A stretch of DNA of 64,000 nucleotides, taken from NCBI GenBank assembly GCA_963843085.1, contig CAWJJG010000002.1, forward strand, positions 186,001 to 250,000, read 5' to 3'. The notes beneath the pieces were generated by a model. That model saw only the letters and a list, made by a program, of their open reading frames with translations. It had not been told where the DNA came from and did no database searches. How positions within the stretch are numbered: position 1 is the stretch's first letter; each line of letters opens with the position of its first letter. A program made the translations under genes and the position numbers. Positions 27,336-35,738 of this stretch are shown one piece after another. Source of the stretch: DASUPK01 sp963843085 (GTDB lineage: Bacteria > Actinomycetota > Thermoleophilia > Solirubrobacterales > 70-9).

Positions 27336-27359
27336 CGAGGGCGCCTACGGGCGCCCTCG
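27336..27359 (+). terminator. Rho-independent-like terminator
   Basis: CGAGGGCGCC, loop TACG, GGCGCCCTCG: a perfect 10-bp stem with a UNCG-type loop, 26 bp after the stop of the membrane-protein gene, followed by CTTCGTCCTT. The T-run is weak, as is common in GC-rich genomes. Confidence 0.75.
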
Positions 27360-27372
27360 CTTCGTCCTTGGG

Positions 27373-27378
27373 TAGGGT
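27373..27378 (+). promoter_or_regulatory. -10 box TAGGGT, leaderless spacing
   Basis: TAGGGT ends 6 nt before the ATG at 27385 and lies just after the terminator hairpin, so the next transcript can start at its own start codon. Confidence 0.5.
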
Positions 27379-27384
27379 CAGGCC

Positions 27385-28086
27385 ATGGCCAGCGTGCACG
27401 TTCTTCTTCCGGCCCAGCGCTACGTCTTCGCCGTCTCTAACGGAGAGGCCGAGGCCGCGACCATCGATGGCTCCGCCGATGGGTTCCAGCGCTACAAGTC
27501 GCTTCAGCAGGGCGGGCGAACGACCGGGATGGTCGCCTTCCCGAACACCCTGCTGGTTCGCGGCGAGCGCGACTACCTGGTCGACCCCGGGCTGATCATG
27601 CAGGGAGCGCCGGTGATCGGAGCGATGGCGGAGCTCGGCGTCGACCCGAACGACGTGAAGGACGTGATCCTCACCCACCTGCACTTCGATCACGCCGAGG
27701 GTCTGGCGGGCTGGCCGATGCGCAGGACCTACGTTCACCGGATCGAGACGGAGGCTCCCTACGCGCAGATGGTCTCGGGCGTGATGGAGATGGCGAACCT
27801 CGAGGTCCTCGATGGAGAGGAGGGGGAGATAGAGCCCGGCCTGCGCTGGATGCTCACCCCCGGGCACTCCGACGGGCTGATCTCGCTGCTGGTCGACACC
27901 GACGACGGGCTGGTGGTGATCGCATCGGACTGCGTGGGACCGCTCCCGGAGTACTTCGACCAGATGGACCTGCCGGAGGACTTCGGCCCCGAGCGCGAGG
28001 AGCTCCTGCGCCAGTGGCAGCGGATCCGGGGCCTGGATCCCGCCGTCGTCATCCCCGGGCACTACCCGCCCGTCACGCTCCGCTGA
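27385..28086 (+). CDS. MBL-fold metal-dependent hydrolase (lactonase-like)
   Basis: 233 aa. TGMVAFPNTLLVRGERDYLVDPG leads to the zinc motif LTHLHFDHAEG (HxHxDH); TPGHSDG and the final IPGHYPP provide further His, and IASDCVG the bridging Asp. The layout is like AHL-lactonase/AttM-type MBL proteins, but the substrate is not determinable from sequence. A TetR-family gene begins directly after its stop codon. Confidence 0.88.
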   Translation: MASVHVLLPAQRYVFAVSNGEAEAATIDGSADGFQRYKSLQQGGRTTGMVAFPNTLLVRGERDYLVDPGLIMQGAPVIGAMAELGVDPNDVKDVILTHLHFDHAEGLAGWPMRRTYVHRIETEAPYAQMVSGVMEMANLEVLDGEEGEIEPGLRWMLTPGHSDGLISLLVDTDDGLVVIASDCVGPLPEYFDQMDLPEDFGPEREELLRQWQRIRGLDPAVVIPGHYPPVTLR

Positions 28087-28112
28087 GCAAGCTGTCCAGC
28101 CAGCCAAAGTCC

Positions 28113-28118
28113 TAGAGT
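28113..28118 (+). promoter_or_regulatory. -10 box TAGAGT before a TetR gene lacking a canonical start
   Basis: TAGAGT is 7 nt before ATC 28126, the same spacing seen before ATG/GTG in many genes here. Confidence 0.35.
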
Positions 28119-28125
28119 CCCGTCT

Positions 28126-28728
28126 ATCGAGGCCACTAAGACACGTGAGCTGAGCGGGGAGAAGGCCCAGCGGATCGTCGAGGCGATGCGCTCGAGCGTC
28201 GCCCGGCGGGGCATCTCCGGCTCCACCTTCGAGCACGTCGCACGCGAGGCAGGGGTCAGCCGCGGACTGCTCCACTACTACTTCGGGACCAAGGAGGCGC
28301 TCCTGGTCGAGGTAGTCCGGCGCGACACCGAGCACCGGATCGCCCGGCTCGACGAGCCGCTGGCCAACGCCGGCTCAGCGGACGAGCTCCTTGCGATCCT
28401 GGTCGCCGATCTCGAGGACTCGATCCAGAACGACCCGGGCTTCTGGGTTCTCCTCTTCGATCTCTTCACGGCCGGCCGCCGCAACCCGGAGATCCAGCGC
28501 GAGGTCGCCGAGCTCTTCAATCGCACCCGCGGCCACGTCGCGGACGTGTTGCGGGCCAAGCAGAGCGAGGGCGTGATCAAGCCCCGCTTCGAGATCGACG
28601 CCGTCGTCGCGCTGCTCTTCGCGCTGGCCGACGGCATCGCCCTGCAGCTGCTCTCCGACCCGGAGCGCGATCACGCCGATGTGATCGCGGCCGGGACCGA
28701 GGCCGCCCGGCACCTGCTCGCGGGCTAG
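28126..28728 (+). CDS. TetR-family transcriptional regulator (start codon uncertain)
   Basis: The DNA-binding helix-turn-helix reads RIVEAMRSSVARRGISGSTFEHVAREAGVSRGLLHYYF. The first ATG, at 28186, falls inside helix 1 and would delete part of it. The frame is open back to 28087 but has no ATG, GTG or TTG. Candidates are ATC 28126, which sits 7 nt after a TAGAGT box, and CTG 28150. The C-terminal domain (residues about 70-200 of the longer form) is helical and ligand-binding in type. It follows an MBL hydrolase gene and precedes a thioesterase gene. Confidence 0.82.
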   Translation: MEATKTRELSGEKAQRIVEAMRSSVARRGISGSTFEHVAREAGVSRGLLHYYFGTKEALLVEVVRRDTEHRIARLDEPLANAGSADELLAILVADLEDSIQNDPGFWVLLFDLFTAGRRNPEIQREVAELFNRTRGHVADVLRAKQSEGVIKPRFEIDAVVALLFALADGIALQLLSDPERDHADVIAAGTEAARHLLAG

Positions 28729-28739
28729 ATGCCGGCCGC

Positions 28740-29840
28740 ATGATCTGGCAGGAACCCGCCAAGGGCGGCTATCCGGACCGCTCCTTCCTCGGCCTGCCCG
28801 GGATCGACCGAATGGGTGCGGGGAGGAGGGGACTGATCCCGTACTCGCCGATGGGCTACCTGACCGAGCTCGAGATGACTGAGGGCTCCATGGGCCATTC
28901 GACGTTCTCGATGCCTGCCTCGCCCTGGTTCGCCAACTCGTCGGGCCTGATCTCGGCTGGGATGCTGGCGGTGATCGGGGACGCGGCCCTCGGCTCGGTC
29001 GTCCATTCCTCGGTGGAGGCCGGACAGGGGATGACGACCGCCGAGCTCTCGATGTCCTTCCTTCGCCCGGTCATCCCGCGAGACGGCGCCCCGGTCACGG
29101 GCTCGGGTCAGCTGATCCACCGCGGCCGCACGATGGGCATCTCGGAGGCCTTCCTGTTCGACTCCGAGGACCAGCTGATCTCGCACGGTACGACCAGGTG
29201 CACCGTCTTCCCGCCGGTCGATCCGATCCCGGAGGCCCCGGACCTCGAGGCCCCGCCTCACGAGAACGCCGTTCCAGGCAGCTCGTCCGATGATCCGCTG
29301 CGGAGGCCGCTCGAGGGAGAGGTCCTCTCCCAGGAGGAGTTCGAGAATCGCGACGGGCTCACGATCCTGCGAGCCCTGGCCGCCGAGGAGCTGCCGAGGC
29401 CGCCGATCCATCACCTCACCGGGCTGCGGCTCGTCGATGCGGAGGAGGGGAGCACCGTCACGGCGCTGCCGTGCAGCAAATGGCTCTCGACGTCCGCGGG
29501 CACGATCCAGGGAGGCTTCACCGCGATGCTCGCGGAGAGCGCGATGACCTCGGCGGTCTTCAGCACGGCGGGCGAGGACACTGCCGTGGCGCCGCTCGAC
29601 TTCAAGGTCAACTACCTGCGTCCCGCCTTCCCCGACGGCAACGACCTGATCGCCAGCGCGCGGATCCTGCATCGGGGCAGGACGCTCGTGATCGCCGCGG
29701 TCGAGATCACGAACTCCGAGGGCAAGCAGGTGGCGCTCGCCACTGGCTCGTCGATGTACCTGCCCGGGCGGCCGGCGAACCTGGTGGGCGTCGAGCTCGG
29801 TTCGGGATCCTCGGATCCGGAGGACGATCCGGGCGCATAG
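28740..29840 (+). CDS. Tandem hotdog-fold thioesterase (PaaI-like)
   Basis: 366 aa with two hotdog domains. The first (about 55-165) has ISAGMLAVIGDAALGS and LSMSFLRPV. The second (about 235-345) has STSAGTIQGGFTAMLAESAM and DFKVNYLRPAF with RGRTLVIAAVEI. Both match the PaaI/4HBT acyl-CoA thioesterase pattern. The domains are joined by an acidic linker of about 50 residues. The fused pair likely mimics a dimer. It starts 11 bp after the TetR gene, which may regulate it. Confidence 0.85.
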   Translation: MIWQEPAKGGYPDRSFLGLPGIDRMGAGRRGLIPYSPMGYLTELEMTEGSMGHSTFSMPASPWFANSSGLISAGMLAVIGDAALGSVVHSSVEAGQGMTTAELSMSFLRPVIPRDGAPVTGSGQLIHRGRTMGISEAFLFDSEDQLISHGTTRCTVFPPVDPIPEAPDLEAPPHENAVPGSSSDDPLRRPLEGEVLSQEEFENRDGLTILRALAAEELPRPPIHHLTGLRLVDAEEGSTVTALPCSKWLSTSAGTIQGGFTAMLAESAMTSAVFSTAGEDTAVAPLDFKVNYLRPAFPDGNDLIASARILHRGRTLVIAAVEITNSEGKQVALATGSSMYLPGRPANLVGVELGSGSSDPEDDPGA

Positions 29841-29843
29841 GAT
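29838..29843 (+). promoter_or_regulatory. -10 box TAGGAT, leaderless spacing
   Basis: TAGGAT begins with the TAG stop of the thioesterase and ends 6 nt before GTG 29850. It selects GTG rather than the adjacent ATG. Confidence 0.5.
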
Positions 29844-29849
29844 CCTGTC

Positions 29850-31949
29850 GTGATGGACCCGGGGAGAGGGAGCCGGCCGGCGGCCGTGCTCGCAATCGCA
29901 ATCGCCGGTCTGGCCTCCCAGGCCGCAGGCGCGCACGCTTCCGTCGCGGGCCGGTCGAAGACGCCGATTCCGGAGAGCAAGCGGTGGAAGCGGTACGTGG
30001 TCGATCCGGGCAAGCTCGTCTACCCGCGGGCGGTCTACGTGATCGGAGGATCGCCGGCGAACGTCCACAACACCCGCGGGCTGAAGTCGCCGGGTCACGG
30101 AGCCACGACCATCGACGAGAGCGGCCTCAGCGCGAACGGCGTGGGACAGCCGGCGCTTCTGCTCGATCTCGGCGCCAACGTCGGCGGTTTCGTCGAGATC
30201 GGCGTCACCTCGTCGAGCGGCACGCCCATCCGGCTGGGCTACTCGGAGAGCGTCGACCGCCTCACGCCGCGCGGCGACACCGGAGGACCCGAGTTCTCCT
30301 TCGGCTCCTCCGACGACCCTGACGCCCGAACGGACGTCTTCCAGGGGACGAGCCATGCGCAGTTCCGCTCGCCCGGCATCCGCGGGGCGCAGCGCTACAT
30401 CGGACTTCAGCTGGAGGGACCCGGCACCGCGACGATCGACTACGTCCGGGTGCGGACCGAGCACCTTCATCCCGGCCCTGACGGCTACAGCGGCAGCTTC
30501 CTCTCCAGCGACGATCTGCTCAACCGGATCTGGTACGCGAGCGCCTACACGTTCGCGATTGACTCCTACCGGGACCTGCGCCCGGGCTACTCCTTCAGCC
30601 GCACGGTGGTGACCGACGGAGCGAAGCGCGACCGCGCCATCTGGGCGGGCGACATGAACATGGAGGACCTGGTCGGCAACTACTCGTTGCGCGCTGCGCC
30701 CGGAATCCTGCGCGCATCGCTCCAGGCCTTCAGCTGCCTGCAGTACAGCGACGGGCAGCTCGCGCCGGTGACCCAGATCGCGACGCAGTGCCCGAACACC
30801 CCGCCCGGGCCCGTCTCCGATGCCTCGGCCTTTCCGCCGAGCGCCCAGCCCGCCGCCGCGGAGCTGCGACTCCCGCAGTACACGGCGGCGTGGGTCATCG
30901 CCCTGCGCGACTACTGGATGCTCACCGGGGACCGGGGGTTCGCGCGCCGGATGATGCCGGTGGTGCGCCGCGCCCTCGGCTACTTCCTCGGGCATCTCGA
31001 CGGCGGCCTCTACCGGACCCCGTCGACGGTCCTGACCATCAACTGGCATCCGTTCGACGCCGCCGGCGGGATCGACACCTATACGAACGCATCGCTGTTC
31101 CGTGCCCTGATCGCCGGGTCCGAGCTGGAGCGCCGCGTCGGCCTTGGGCGGCGGGCCGCGACCTCCTATCTGCGGCAGGCAGGGGCGGTCCGCGCCGCGA
31201 TGCTCGCGCGCCTCTGGGATCCGCGCGCGGGCGCCTTCGTCCTCAATCGCGACGATCTGCTGACGAACCACTCCCAGGACGCCCAGGTCGAATCGATCCT
31301 CGGAAGAGTGACGTCGCCGAGCCAATCGCAGTCCGCAATCCGTTTCATCGACGCCCATCTGATGACGCCCTTCGGTGTCGTCAACGGGGAATCCGACGAC
31401 CCCTACATGAGCCGCTACATCTCACCCTTCATCTCCTCCACCGAGCTGCTCGCGCGCATGTCAGTCGGGGATACGAACGGAGCGCTCGGCCTGATGCGGC
31501 GCACCTGGGGGCAGATGCTGGCCCGGGGGCCGGGCACCGTGTGGGAGAGCATGCAGCTCGACGGGGCGCCGAAGTCGGGAGGAGTCTCGCTCGCGCACGG
31601 CTGGTCCGGTGGGCCGCTTCCGGCGCTTTCGGAGTACGTGCTCGGCATCAGGCCGACCGCACCTGGATACCGGCACTGGATGGTCGCGCCGCAGCCTGGC
31701 GACCTGCACTTCGCTCAGGGAAGGGCCCCGACGCCGCACGGCGCCCTCTCCTCACGGTGGCGCCGGGGAGGCCACTCCTTCAAGCTCACCGTCGTCGCGC
31801 CGCGCGGGACCGCGGGCGTCGTGAAGCTGCCGCTGCCCCGCCACGCGCGGAGGATCGCGGTGGACGGCAAGGTCGTCCACGTGAAGCGCAGGGGCGGCGT
31901 CGCGACCTTCCGGAAGGTGAAGGGCCAGCACACCTTCGTCGTCGGCTGA
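29850..31949 (+). CDS. Secreted alpha-L-rhamnosidase-like glycoside hydrolase (GH78-type)
   Basis: 699 aa, GTG start, signal peptide about 1-30. An N-terminal beta domain (QPALLLDLGANVGGFVEIGV) precedes a six-hairpin alpha/alpha barrel. RTVVTDGAKRDRAIWAGDM matches the GH78 DGxxRDxxxWxGD signature with its acid residue, and GTVWESMQLDG carries the second Glu. A C-terminal beta sandwich (RWRRGGHSFKLTVVAP) ends the protein, with several basic residues. Expected to trim rhamnose or a related sugar outside the cell. Substrate not proven. Confidence 0.85.
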   Translation: MMDPGRGSRPAAVLAIAIAGLASQAAGAHASVAGRSKTPIPESKRWKRYVVDPGKLVYPRAVYVIGGSPANVHNTRGLKSPGHGATTIDESGLSANGVGQPALLLDLGANVGGFVEIGVTSSSGTPIRLGYSESVDRLTPRGDTGGPEFSFGSSDDPDARTDVFQGTSHAQFRSPGIRGAQRYIGLQLEGPGTATIDYVRVRTEHLHPGPDGYSGSFLSSDDLLNRIWYASAYTFAIDSYRDLRPGYSFSRTVVTDGAKRDRAIWAGDMNMEDLVGNYSLRAAPGILRASLQAFSCLQYSDGQLAPVTQIATQCPNTPPGPVSDASAFPPSAQPAAAELRLPQYTAAWVIALRDYWMLTGDRGFARRMMPVVRRALGYFLGHLDGGLYRTPSTVLTINWHPFDAAGGIDTYTNASLFRALIAGSELERRVGLGRRAATSYLRQAGAVRAAMLARLWDPRAGAFVLNRDDLLTNHSQDAQVESILGRVTSPSQSQSAIRFIDAHLMTPFGVVNGESDDPYMSRYISPFISSTELLARMSVGDTNGALGLMRRTWGQMLARGPGTVWESMQLDGAPKSGGVSLAHGWSGGPLPALSEYVLGIRPTAPGYRHWMVAPQPGDLHFAQGRAPTPHGALSSRWRRGGHSFKLTVVAPRGTAGVVKLPLPRHARRIAVDGKVVHVKRRGGVATFRKVKGQHTFVVG

Positions 31950-31957
31950 GCGCGCGA

Positions 31958-31963
31958 TACAGT
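31958..31963 (+). promoter_or_regulatory. -10 box TACAGT, leaderless spacing
   Basis: TACAGT, 6 nt, then GTG 31970 of the SHOCT-domain gene. Confidence 0.45.
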
Positions 31964-31969
31964 CGGGCG

Positions 31970-32437
31970 GTGGGCCTCTTCGGGTTCCTGAGGAGAAAGG
32001 ACGAGCACGCGATCCCCAAGCCGGGAACGCCCGAGTTCGATGCCGTCGTGCAGGGCTCCGCCCTCCCCGACTCGAAGAGCGTCTCGATGGGGGAGACCGG
32101 CTGGGCCAATCCCGACTCTGCTCCGCGCCAGACCATCGATCTGAGGCGCACCGGCGCCCGCGATGAGATCGAGCAGGCTCTCCGCGAGTCGGGCATCGAT
32201 CCGGACGAGAAGGGCCAGACGATCAACGCGGCCAGCGTTCCCGGCCTCCAGCAGAAGATCGCCGGCATCCTCGGGCAGATGATGAACGTCCCGAACGCCG
32301 GCGGGTTCGGAGGCGGGATCTCGCCGCCGAAGCAGCATCCGCTCGATCAGATCGCCCACCTCGACGAGCAGCGCGACGCGGGCAAGATCACGGACGCCGA
32401 GTTCGAAGCTCAGAAGCGCCAAATACTCGGCGAATGA
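31970..32437 (+). CDS. SHOCT-domain protein
   Basis: 155 aa from GTG 31970, reading GLFGFLRRKDEHAIPKPGTPEF. The last 26 residues, HLDEQRDAGKITDAEFEAQK and on to ILGE, are a clear SHOCT motif, a short C-terminal oligomerisation element found in many unrelated bacterial proteins. The middle is polar and probably flexible, with a Gly-rich GGFGGGISPP. Function unknown. Its stop codon is followed at once by an inverted copy of the interspersed hairpin element. Confidence 0.8.
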   Translation: MGLFGFLRRKDEHAIPKPGTPEFDAVVQGSALPDSKSVSMGETGWANPDSAPRQTIDLRRTGARDEIEQALRESGIDPDEKGQTINAASVPGLQQKIAGILGQMMNVPNAGGFGGGISPPKQHPLDQIAHLDEQRDAGKITDAEFEAQKRQILGE

Positions 32438-32528
32438 CGGCTTCGCCATCAATCGTGACCGCAGACGGCCGCCCCACATAAGTCGCTACGGGCTTCGCCC
32501 TCCGCTCCAAAGTGGAGCGGCCTGGCGG
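32438..32528 (-). repeat. Interspersed hairpin element, full copy (minus orientation)
   Basis: Fills the whole space between the TGA of the SHOCT gene and the TGA of the convergent oxidase gene. Read on the minus strand it has GGCCGCTCCACTTTGGAGCGG, GGGCGAAGCCC, GTAGCGACTTATGTGGGGCGGCC and the tail TGATGGCGAAGCCG, matching the copies at 42600, 45910 and 58541. Its last stem is altered (GCGGCCGTCTGCGGTCACG). Confidence 0.85.
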
Positions 32529-33815
32529 TCACTCGACCGGCTGCGGGCGCGGCGGGAAGATCTTCGGCATCCGCGCCAGCTGGCGGAGCGAGCCGCGCGG
32601 CTTCAGCTTCCGGCGCAGCATCGCGCGGCGTGCGTCCTGACCGCGGACCGAGACGTCGATCCAGTCGGCCCAGGTGGTCCGCAGCGTGACGTCCGCCTTG
32701 TCGGCGACGCCCGGCTCCGCACGCGTTGAGCCGTTGTCAATCCGCAGGTGGTAGGGCTCGGCATCCTCGAAGCGCCACTGGATCGTCACGGGCCGGTCCA
32801 CCGCGTCGGTGTGGGCGGACCGTGCGATCAGGTCGAAGAGGATCGCCTCGATCTCGGGATTGGCCTCGGGCTTGCCGTTCGGCTCGCCCATGACGCCGGC
32901 GCGAAGAAGCTTGATCTGGCGCTGGGCGCGGTCCTCGTGCGACATCTCGGGATCGAAGGGGTAGATCCCGGGTGGCATCTCGTGCAGCGGGTAGCCGGTC
33001 GCCTTCCACTTCATTTCGACCGACTTCATCCCGAAGGCGTAGATCTGCTCCAGCGTGAAGCCGTACTCGGTCGTGTAGCGCTCGTCCCAGCCCGGCGGCA
33101 CGAACACGCCGGTGACCCACGGCAGGACCTCGCGAAGCAGCTCAGACGCGGCGGCCTTGCACTCGTCCGACTCGGCGAAGAGCTCGGAGAGAACCTTGAC
33201 GCCGAAGCCGATGTGGCGCTGCTCGTCACGCGAGACCTTCTCCATCCCCGCGCTGAAGCCGGGCATCGTCCCGGCCTTGGCGAAGAAGTCCTCGATGAAG
33301 TGCTGGCCCGGCTGAGCCATCGTCGCCTCGATGATCATGTGGTAGAGCGTGATCGCCTGGGCGAACTTGGGGAGGGACCGGTCGGTCTGCAGCTCGGTGA
33401 CCATCCGCTCGAGCCGGCCGAAGACGTTGCGGTAGCCCCAGCCGAGCTGGGGGGTCGTGAAGTCGAGGGCATCGGCGATGCTCCCCTCGACCCCGATCAC
33501 CTCCTTGAAGAAGCGATGGAAGAAGATGGCGTGACGGGCTTCGTCCACCTGCTGGGTGGCGAGGAAGTACTTCTGCTCTTCCTTGGGGGCGGCCTCGATG
33601 TAGGGGGAGAGGCCGTCGGCGACGGCGTCCTCGCCATAGAAGAACATCGAGTAGATCCAGAGGGCGGATTTGCGCTGGATGTCATTGAGGGAGTCCCAGC
33701 CCTGGCGGTCCTCCGAGAAATCGAGCTCAGTCGCCTTCCAGTTGCCCTCCTCCCAGCGTCGGTAGAGGTCGTCGTACGTGATCTGCCCGGCGATGCTCTG
33801 CTGCGCAACCGACAT
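32529..33815 (-). CDS. R2-like di-metal oxidase fused to an SCP2 sterol-carrier domain
   Basis: 428 aa; AGGAGG lies 5 nt before the ATG. Residues 1-300 are a ferritin-like ribonucleotide-reductase R2 fold: FYGEDAVADG, QQVDEARHAIFFHRF (E-x2-H), MIIEATMAQPGQHF and DEQRHIGFG (E-x2-H) supply the carboxylate and His ligands, as in R2-like ligand-binding oxidases. The C-terminal 90 residues (ADVTLRTTWADWIDVSVRG, KLKPRGSLRQLARMPKIF) match the SCP2 lipid-binding fold. No RNR R1 partner is nearby. Likely oxidises a lipid held by SCP2. Faces a TetR gene across a perfect operator. Confidence 0.85.
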   Translation of the reverse strand: MSVAQQSIAGQITYDDLYRRWEEGNWKATELDFSEDRQGWDSLNDIQRKSALWIYSMFFYGEDAVADGLSPYIEAAPKEEQKYFLATQQVDEARHAIFFHRFFKEVIGVEGSIADALDFTTPQLGWGYRNVFGRLERMVTELQTDRSLPKFAQAITLYHMIIEATMAQPGQHFIEDFFAKAGTMPGFSAGMEKVSRDEQRHIGFGVKVLSELFAESDECKAAASELLREVLPWVTGVFVPPGWDERYTTEYGFTLEQIYAFGMKSVEMKWKATGYPLHEMPPGIYPFDPEMSHEDRAQRQIKLLRAGVMGEPNGKPEANPEIEAILFDLIARSAHTDAVDRPVTIQWRFEDAEPYHLRIDNGSTRAEPGVADKADVTLRTTWADWIDVSVRGQDARRAMLRRKLKPRGSLRQLARMPKIFPPRPQPVE

Positions 33816-33857
33816 GACTGCCTCCTGGTAACAGATTTTCCCGCTGCTCAGTGGCGG

Positions 33858-33884
33858 TATAGTAACTGACTGACCAGTCAGTTA
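33858..33884. promoter_or_regulatory. TetR promoter with perfect 22-bp operator
   Basis: Arms TAACTGACTG and CAGTCAGTTA around AC (33863-33884) are perfect complements. The TATAGT -10 box (33858-33863) overlaps the first base. GTG 33899 is 15 bp downstream. On the minus strand TACTAT reads towards the oxidase gene, so one operator can control both directions. Confidence 0.8.
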
Positions 33885-33898
33885 GAAGTCGAAACGAA

Positions 33899-34540
33899 GT
33901 GAGTCCCGTCACACAAGCCAAGACCCGCTCCCGGATGAGCGCCGCGGACCGCCGCGCGACCATCCTCGACGCGGCGCGCGACGCCTTCGCGGACACCGGC
34001 TACCACGAGACCTCGCTCGACGCCGTGGCCGAGCGAGCCGGCGTCTCCAAGGCGCTGCTCTACGAGCACTTCTCCTCTAAGCGCGAGCTCTACGTGGCGA
34101 TGCTCGAGATCCACGTCGCCGAGCTGATCGAGCGGATCGCCGGAGCCATTGCCGGCGCCGAGCCCGGCGAGGCGCGGATGCGAGCCGGCCTCGAGGCCTT
34201 CTTCGGCTTCGTCGAGGAGCGGCGCGGCACCTGGCGGATCATGTTCAGCAACGCCACGGATCCCGACGTCGCAGTCCGGCTGGACCGGCTCCGGGACCAG
34301 GTCGCCGGCGCGATCGCGCAGCTGATGGGTGAGGAGGCCGAGCGGCGCGGCCTCGACTTCCCGAAGCTGCCTCAGCTGATCGAGATGATCGCCCAGCAGA
34401 TGGTCGGCGCGATGCAGTCCCTGGCCGACTGGTGGGACCTCCATCCGAAGGTCCCGAAGGAGGAGGTGATCCAGGCGGCGATGGACTTCGCCTGGATCGG
34501 CCAGGAGAGGATCAGCCAGGGGCAGCGCTGGCAGGGCTAG
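33899..34540 (+). CDS. TetR-family regulator of the R2-like oxidase
   Basis: 213 aa, GTG start. Helix-turn-helix: RRATILDAARDAFADTGYHETSLDAVAERAGVSKALLYEHF (about 18-58). The C-terminal domain is helical with Glu/Arg-rich segments and WWDL near the end. It lies divergent from the oxidase-SCP2 gene with an 83-bp gap holding a perfect palindrome of the TGACTGACCAGTCA class, commonly seen with TetR proteins, so autoregulation and control of the oxidase are expected. Its 3' end overlaps the convergent MFS gene by 29 bp. Confidence 0.92.
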   Translation: MSPVTQAKTRSRMSAADRRATILDAARDAFADTGYHETSLDAVAERAGVSKALLYEHFSSKRELYVAMLEIHVAELIERIAGAIAGAEPGEARMRAGLEAFFGFVEERRGTWRIMFSNATDPDVAVRLDRLRDQVAGAIAQLMGEEAERRGLDFPKLPQLIEMIAQQMVGAMQSLADWWDLHPKVPKEEVIQAAMDFAWIGQERISQGQRWQG

Positions 34541-35690
34541 CTTCGGCGACCTGGCGCGGCGGCACGGGCGGGCGCGCGTTGAGCAGCAGGGTGAGGACGG
34601 CGAAGGCCGCCAGTGCTCCGAAGGCCAGGTCGGCGTCACCGCTGGCGAGGGCCGCGCCGAACAGCGGGATCACCGGGATCGGGAAGAGGCCGGCGCCCAC
34701 CTGCATCAGGCCCAGGCTGCCGACCGGGCGATCCGGAAGGACCCGCTCGGCTTCGTCGTAGTACAGCGGGTAAGGGAGGGAGAGCCCGATTCCCATCAGG
34801 ACGATCCCGATCAGCGCGACGGCGGTGGTCTCGCTCTCGCCCAGCAGGACGATTCCCGCCGCTCCGACTCCGAGGCCGACGATGACGAGCATCGCCGGGC
34901 CGGCACCGGCGGCGGTCATCCGGCCCGCAACGTCGCGCATCAGCGCGGAGATGGCGAAGAGGATGAACCCCAGCGCCCCGGCCCCGGCGGCGGACATCCC
35001 GACGTCGGCGATCAGGAAATGGACCAGCCACGCGCCGACGATCAGCGGGATGTTGAGGGTGGCGATCCCGAGCAGCTGGACCCGCCACCAGGCCTGGTTG
35101 GTGAGCGCCTCCCGGACCAGGCCCTCGTTCTCCGACGGCGCCCGCTGCACCTGCACGCGCTCGTTCGGCAGGATCGGGAGCGAGATCGCCGCCAGCGCCG
35201 CGGTGATCCAGAAGGCGACGCGCCAATCGACCCCCGCCCCCTGGAGGACGCTGCCGAGCAGTAGCGCAGCCGCCACGCCGAGGGTCAGACCGGCCCCGAA
35301 GAGGCCGACCAACTTGACGCCGCCCATCACGCGCGCGTAAGTGGGGACGAAGACCGCGGCGAGCCCGAACGCGAGCCCGGCGAACACGCGGCCCGTCGCC
35401 AGCACTGCGACGCTGTCGCCGAGGGCGAAGATCACGTTTCCGACGATCGAAAGGAAGCAGCACGCCCAGATCCCGACGAGGACCCTGATCCGCCTCGCGA
35501 GCTCCGCACCGATCAGGCTGCCGGCGGCCGAGCCGGCGAAAAAGAAGGCCCCGGAGAGCAGGCCGACCTCACTGAGGCCGATGTCGAAGTCCTGGGTCAG
35601 AGGGCCGACGACGGGACCGACGTTGCCGCAGTTCCACCCGGTGATCGCCAGGGCAAGGACGAAGACGCCGATGCTGCGCCGGGCGCTCAC
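34512..35690 (-). CDS. MFS transporter
   Basis: 392 aa from GTG 35690 (ATG 35723 also possible, adding 11 residues). About 12 hydrophobic helices. The first loop has AELARRIRVLVGI, a degenerate MFS A-motif, and GRVFAGLAFGLAAVFVPTYARV follows. No specific substrate motif seen. It resembles CynX/NarK-type exporters only in general topology. The sulfatase gene stops 48 bp upstream on the same strand, so the two may be cotranscribed. Confidence 0.88.
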   Translation of the reverse strand: MSARRSIGVFVLALAITGWNCGNVGPVVGPLTQDFDIGLSEVGLLSGAFFFAGSAAGSLIGAELARRIRVLVGIWACCFLSIVGNVIFALGDSVAVLATGRVFAGLAFGLAAVFVPTYARVMGGVKLVGLFGAGLTLGVAAALLLGSVLQGAGVDWRVAFWITAALAAISLPILPNERVQVQRAPSENEGLVREALTNQAWWRVQLLGIATLNIPLIVGAWLVHFLIADVGMSAAGAGALGFILFAISALMRDVAGRMTAAGAGPAMLVIVGLGVGAAGIVLLGESETTAVALIGIVLMGIGLSLPYPLYYDEAERVLPDRPVGSLGLMQVGAGLFPIPVIPLFGAALASGDADLAFGALAAFAVLTLLLNARPPVPPRQVAEASPASAAPG

Positions 35691-35738
35691 AGCCCTGCCT
35701 TCTACCGGAGGGTGCGGACCCAAGCGTGCGCGGTCGGG

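Noticed and set aside
28725..31358. 877-aa minus-strand open frame
   Set aside because: Antisense to the thioesterase and GH78-type genes. No recognisable domain and composition typical of a shadow frame.
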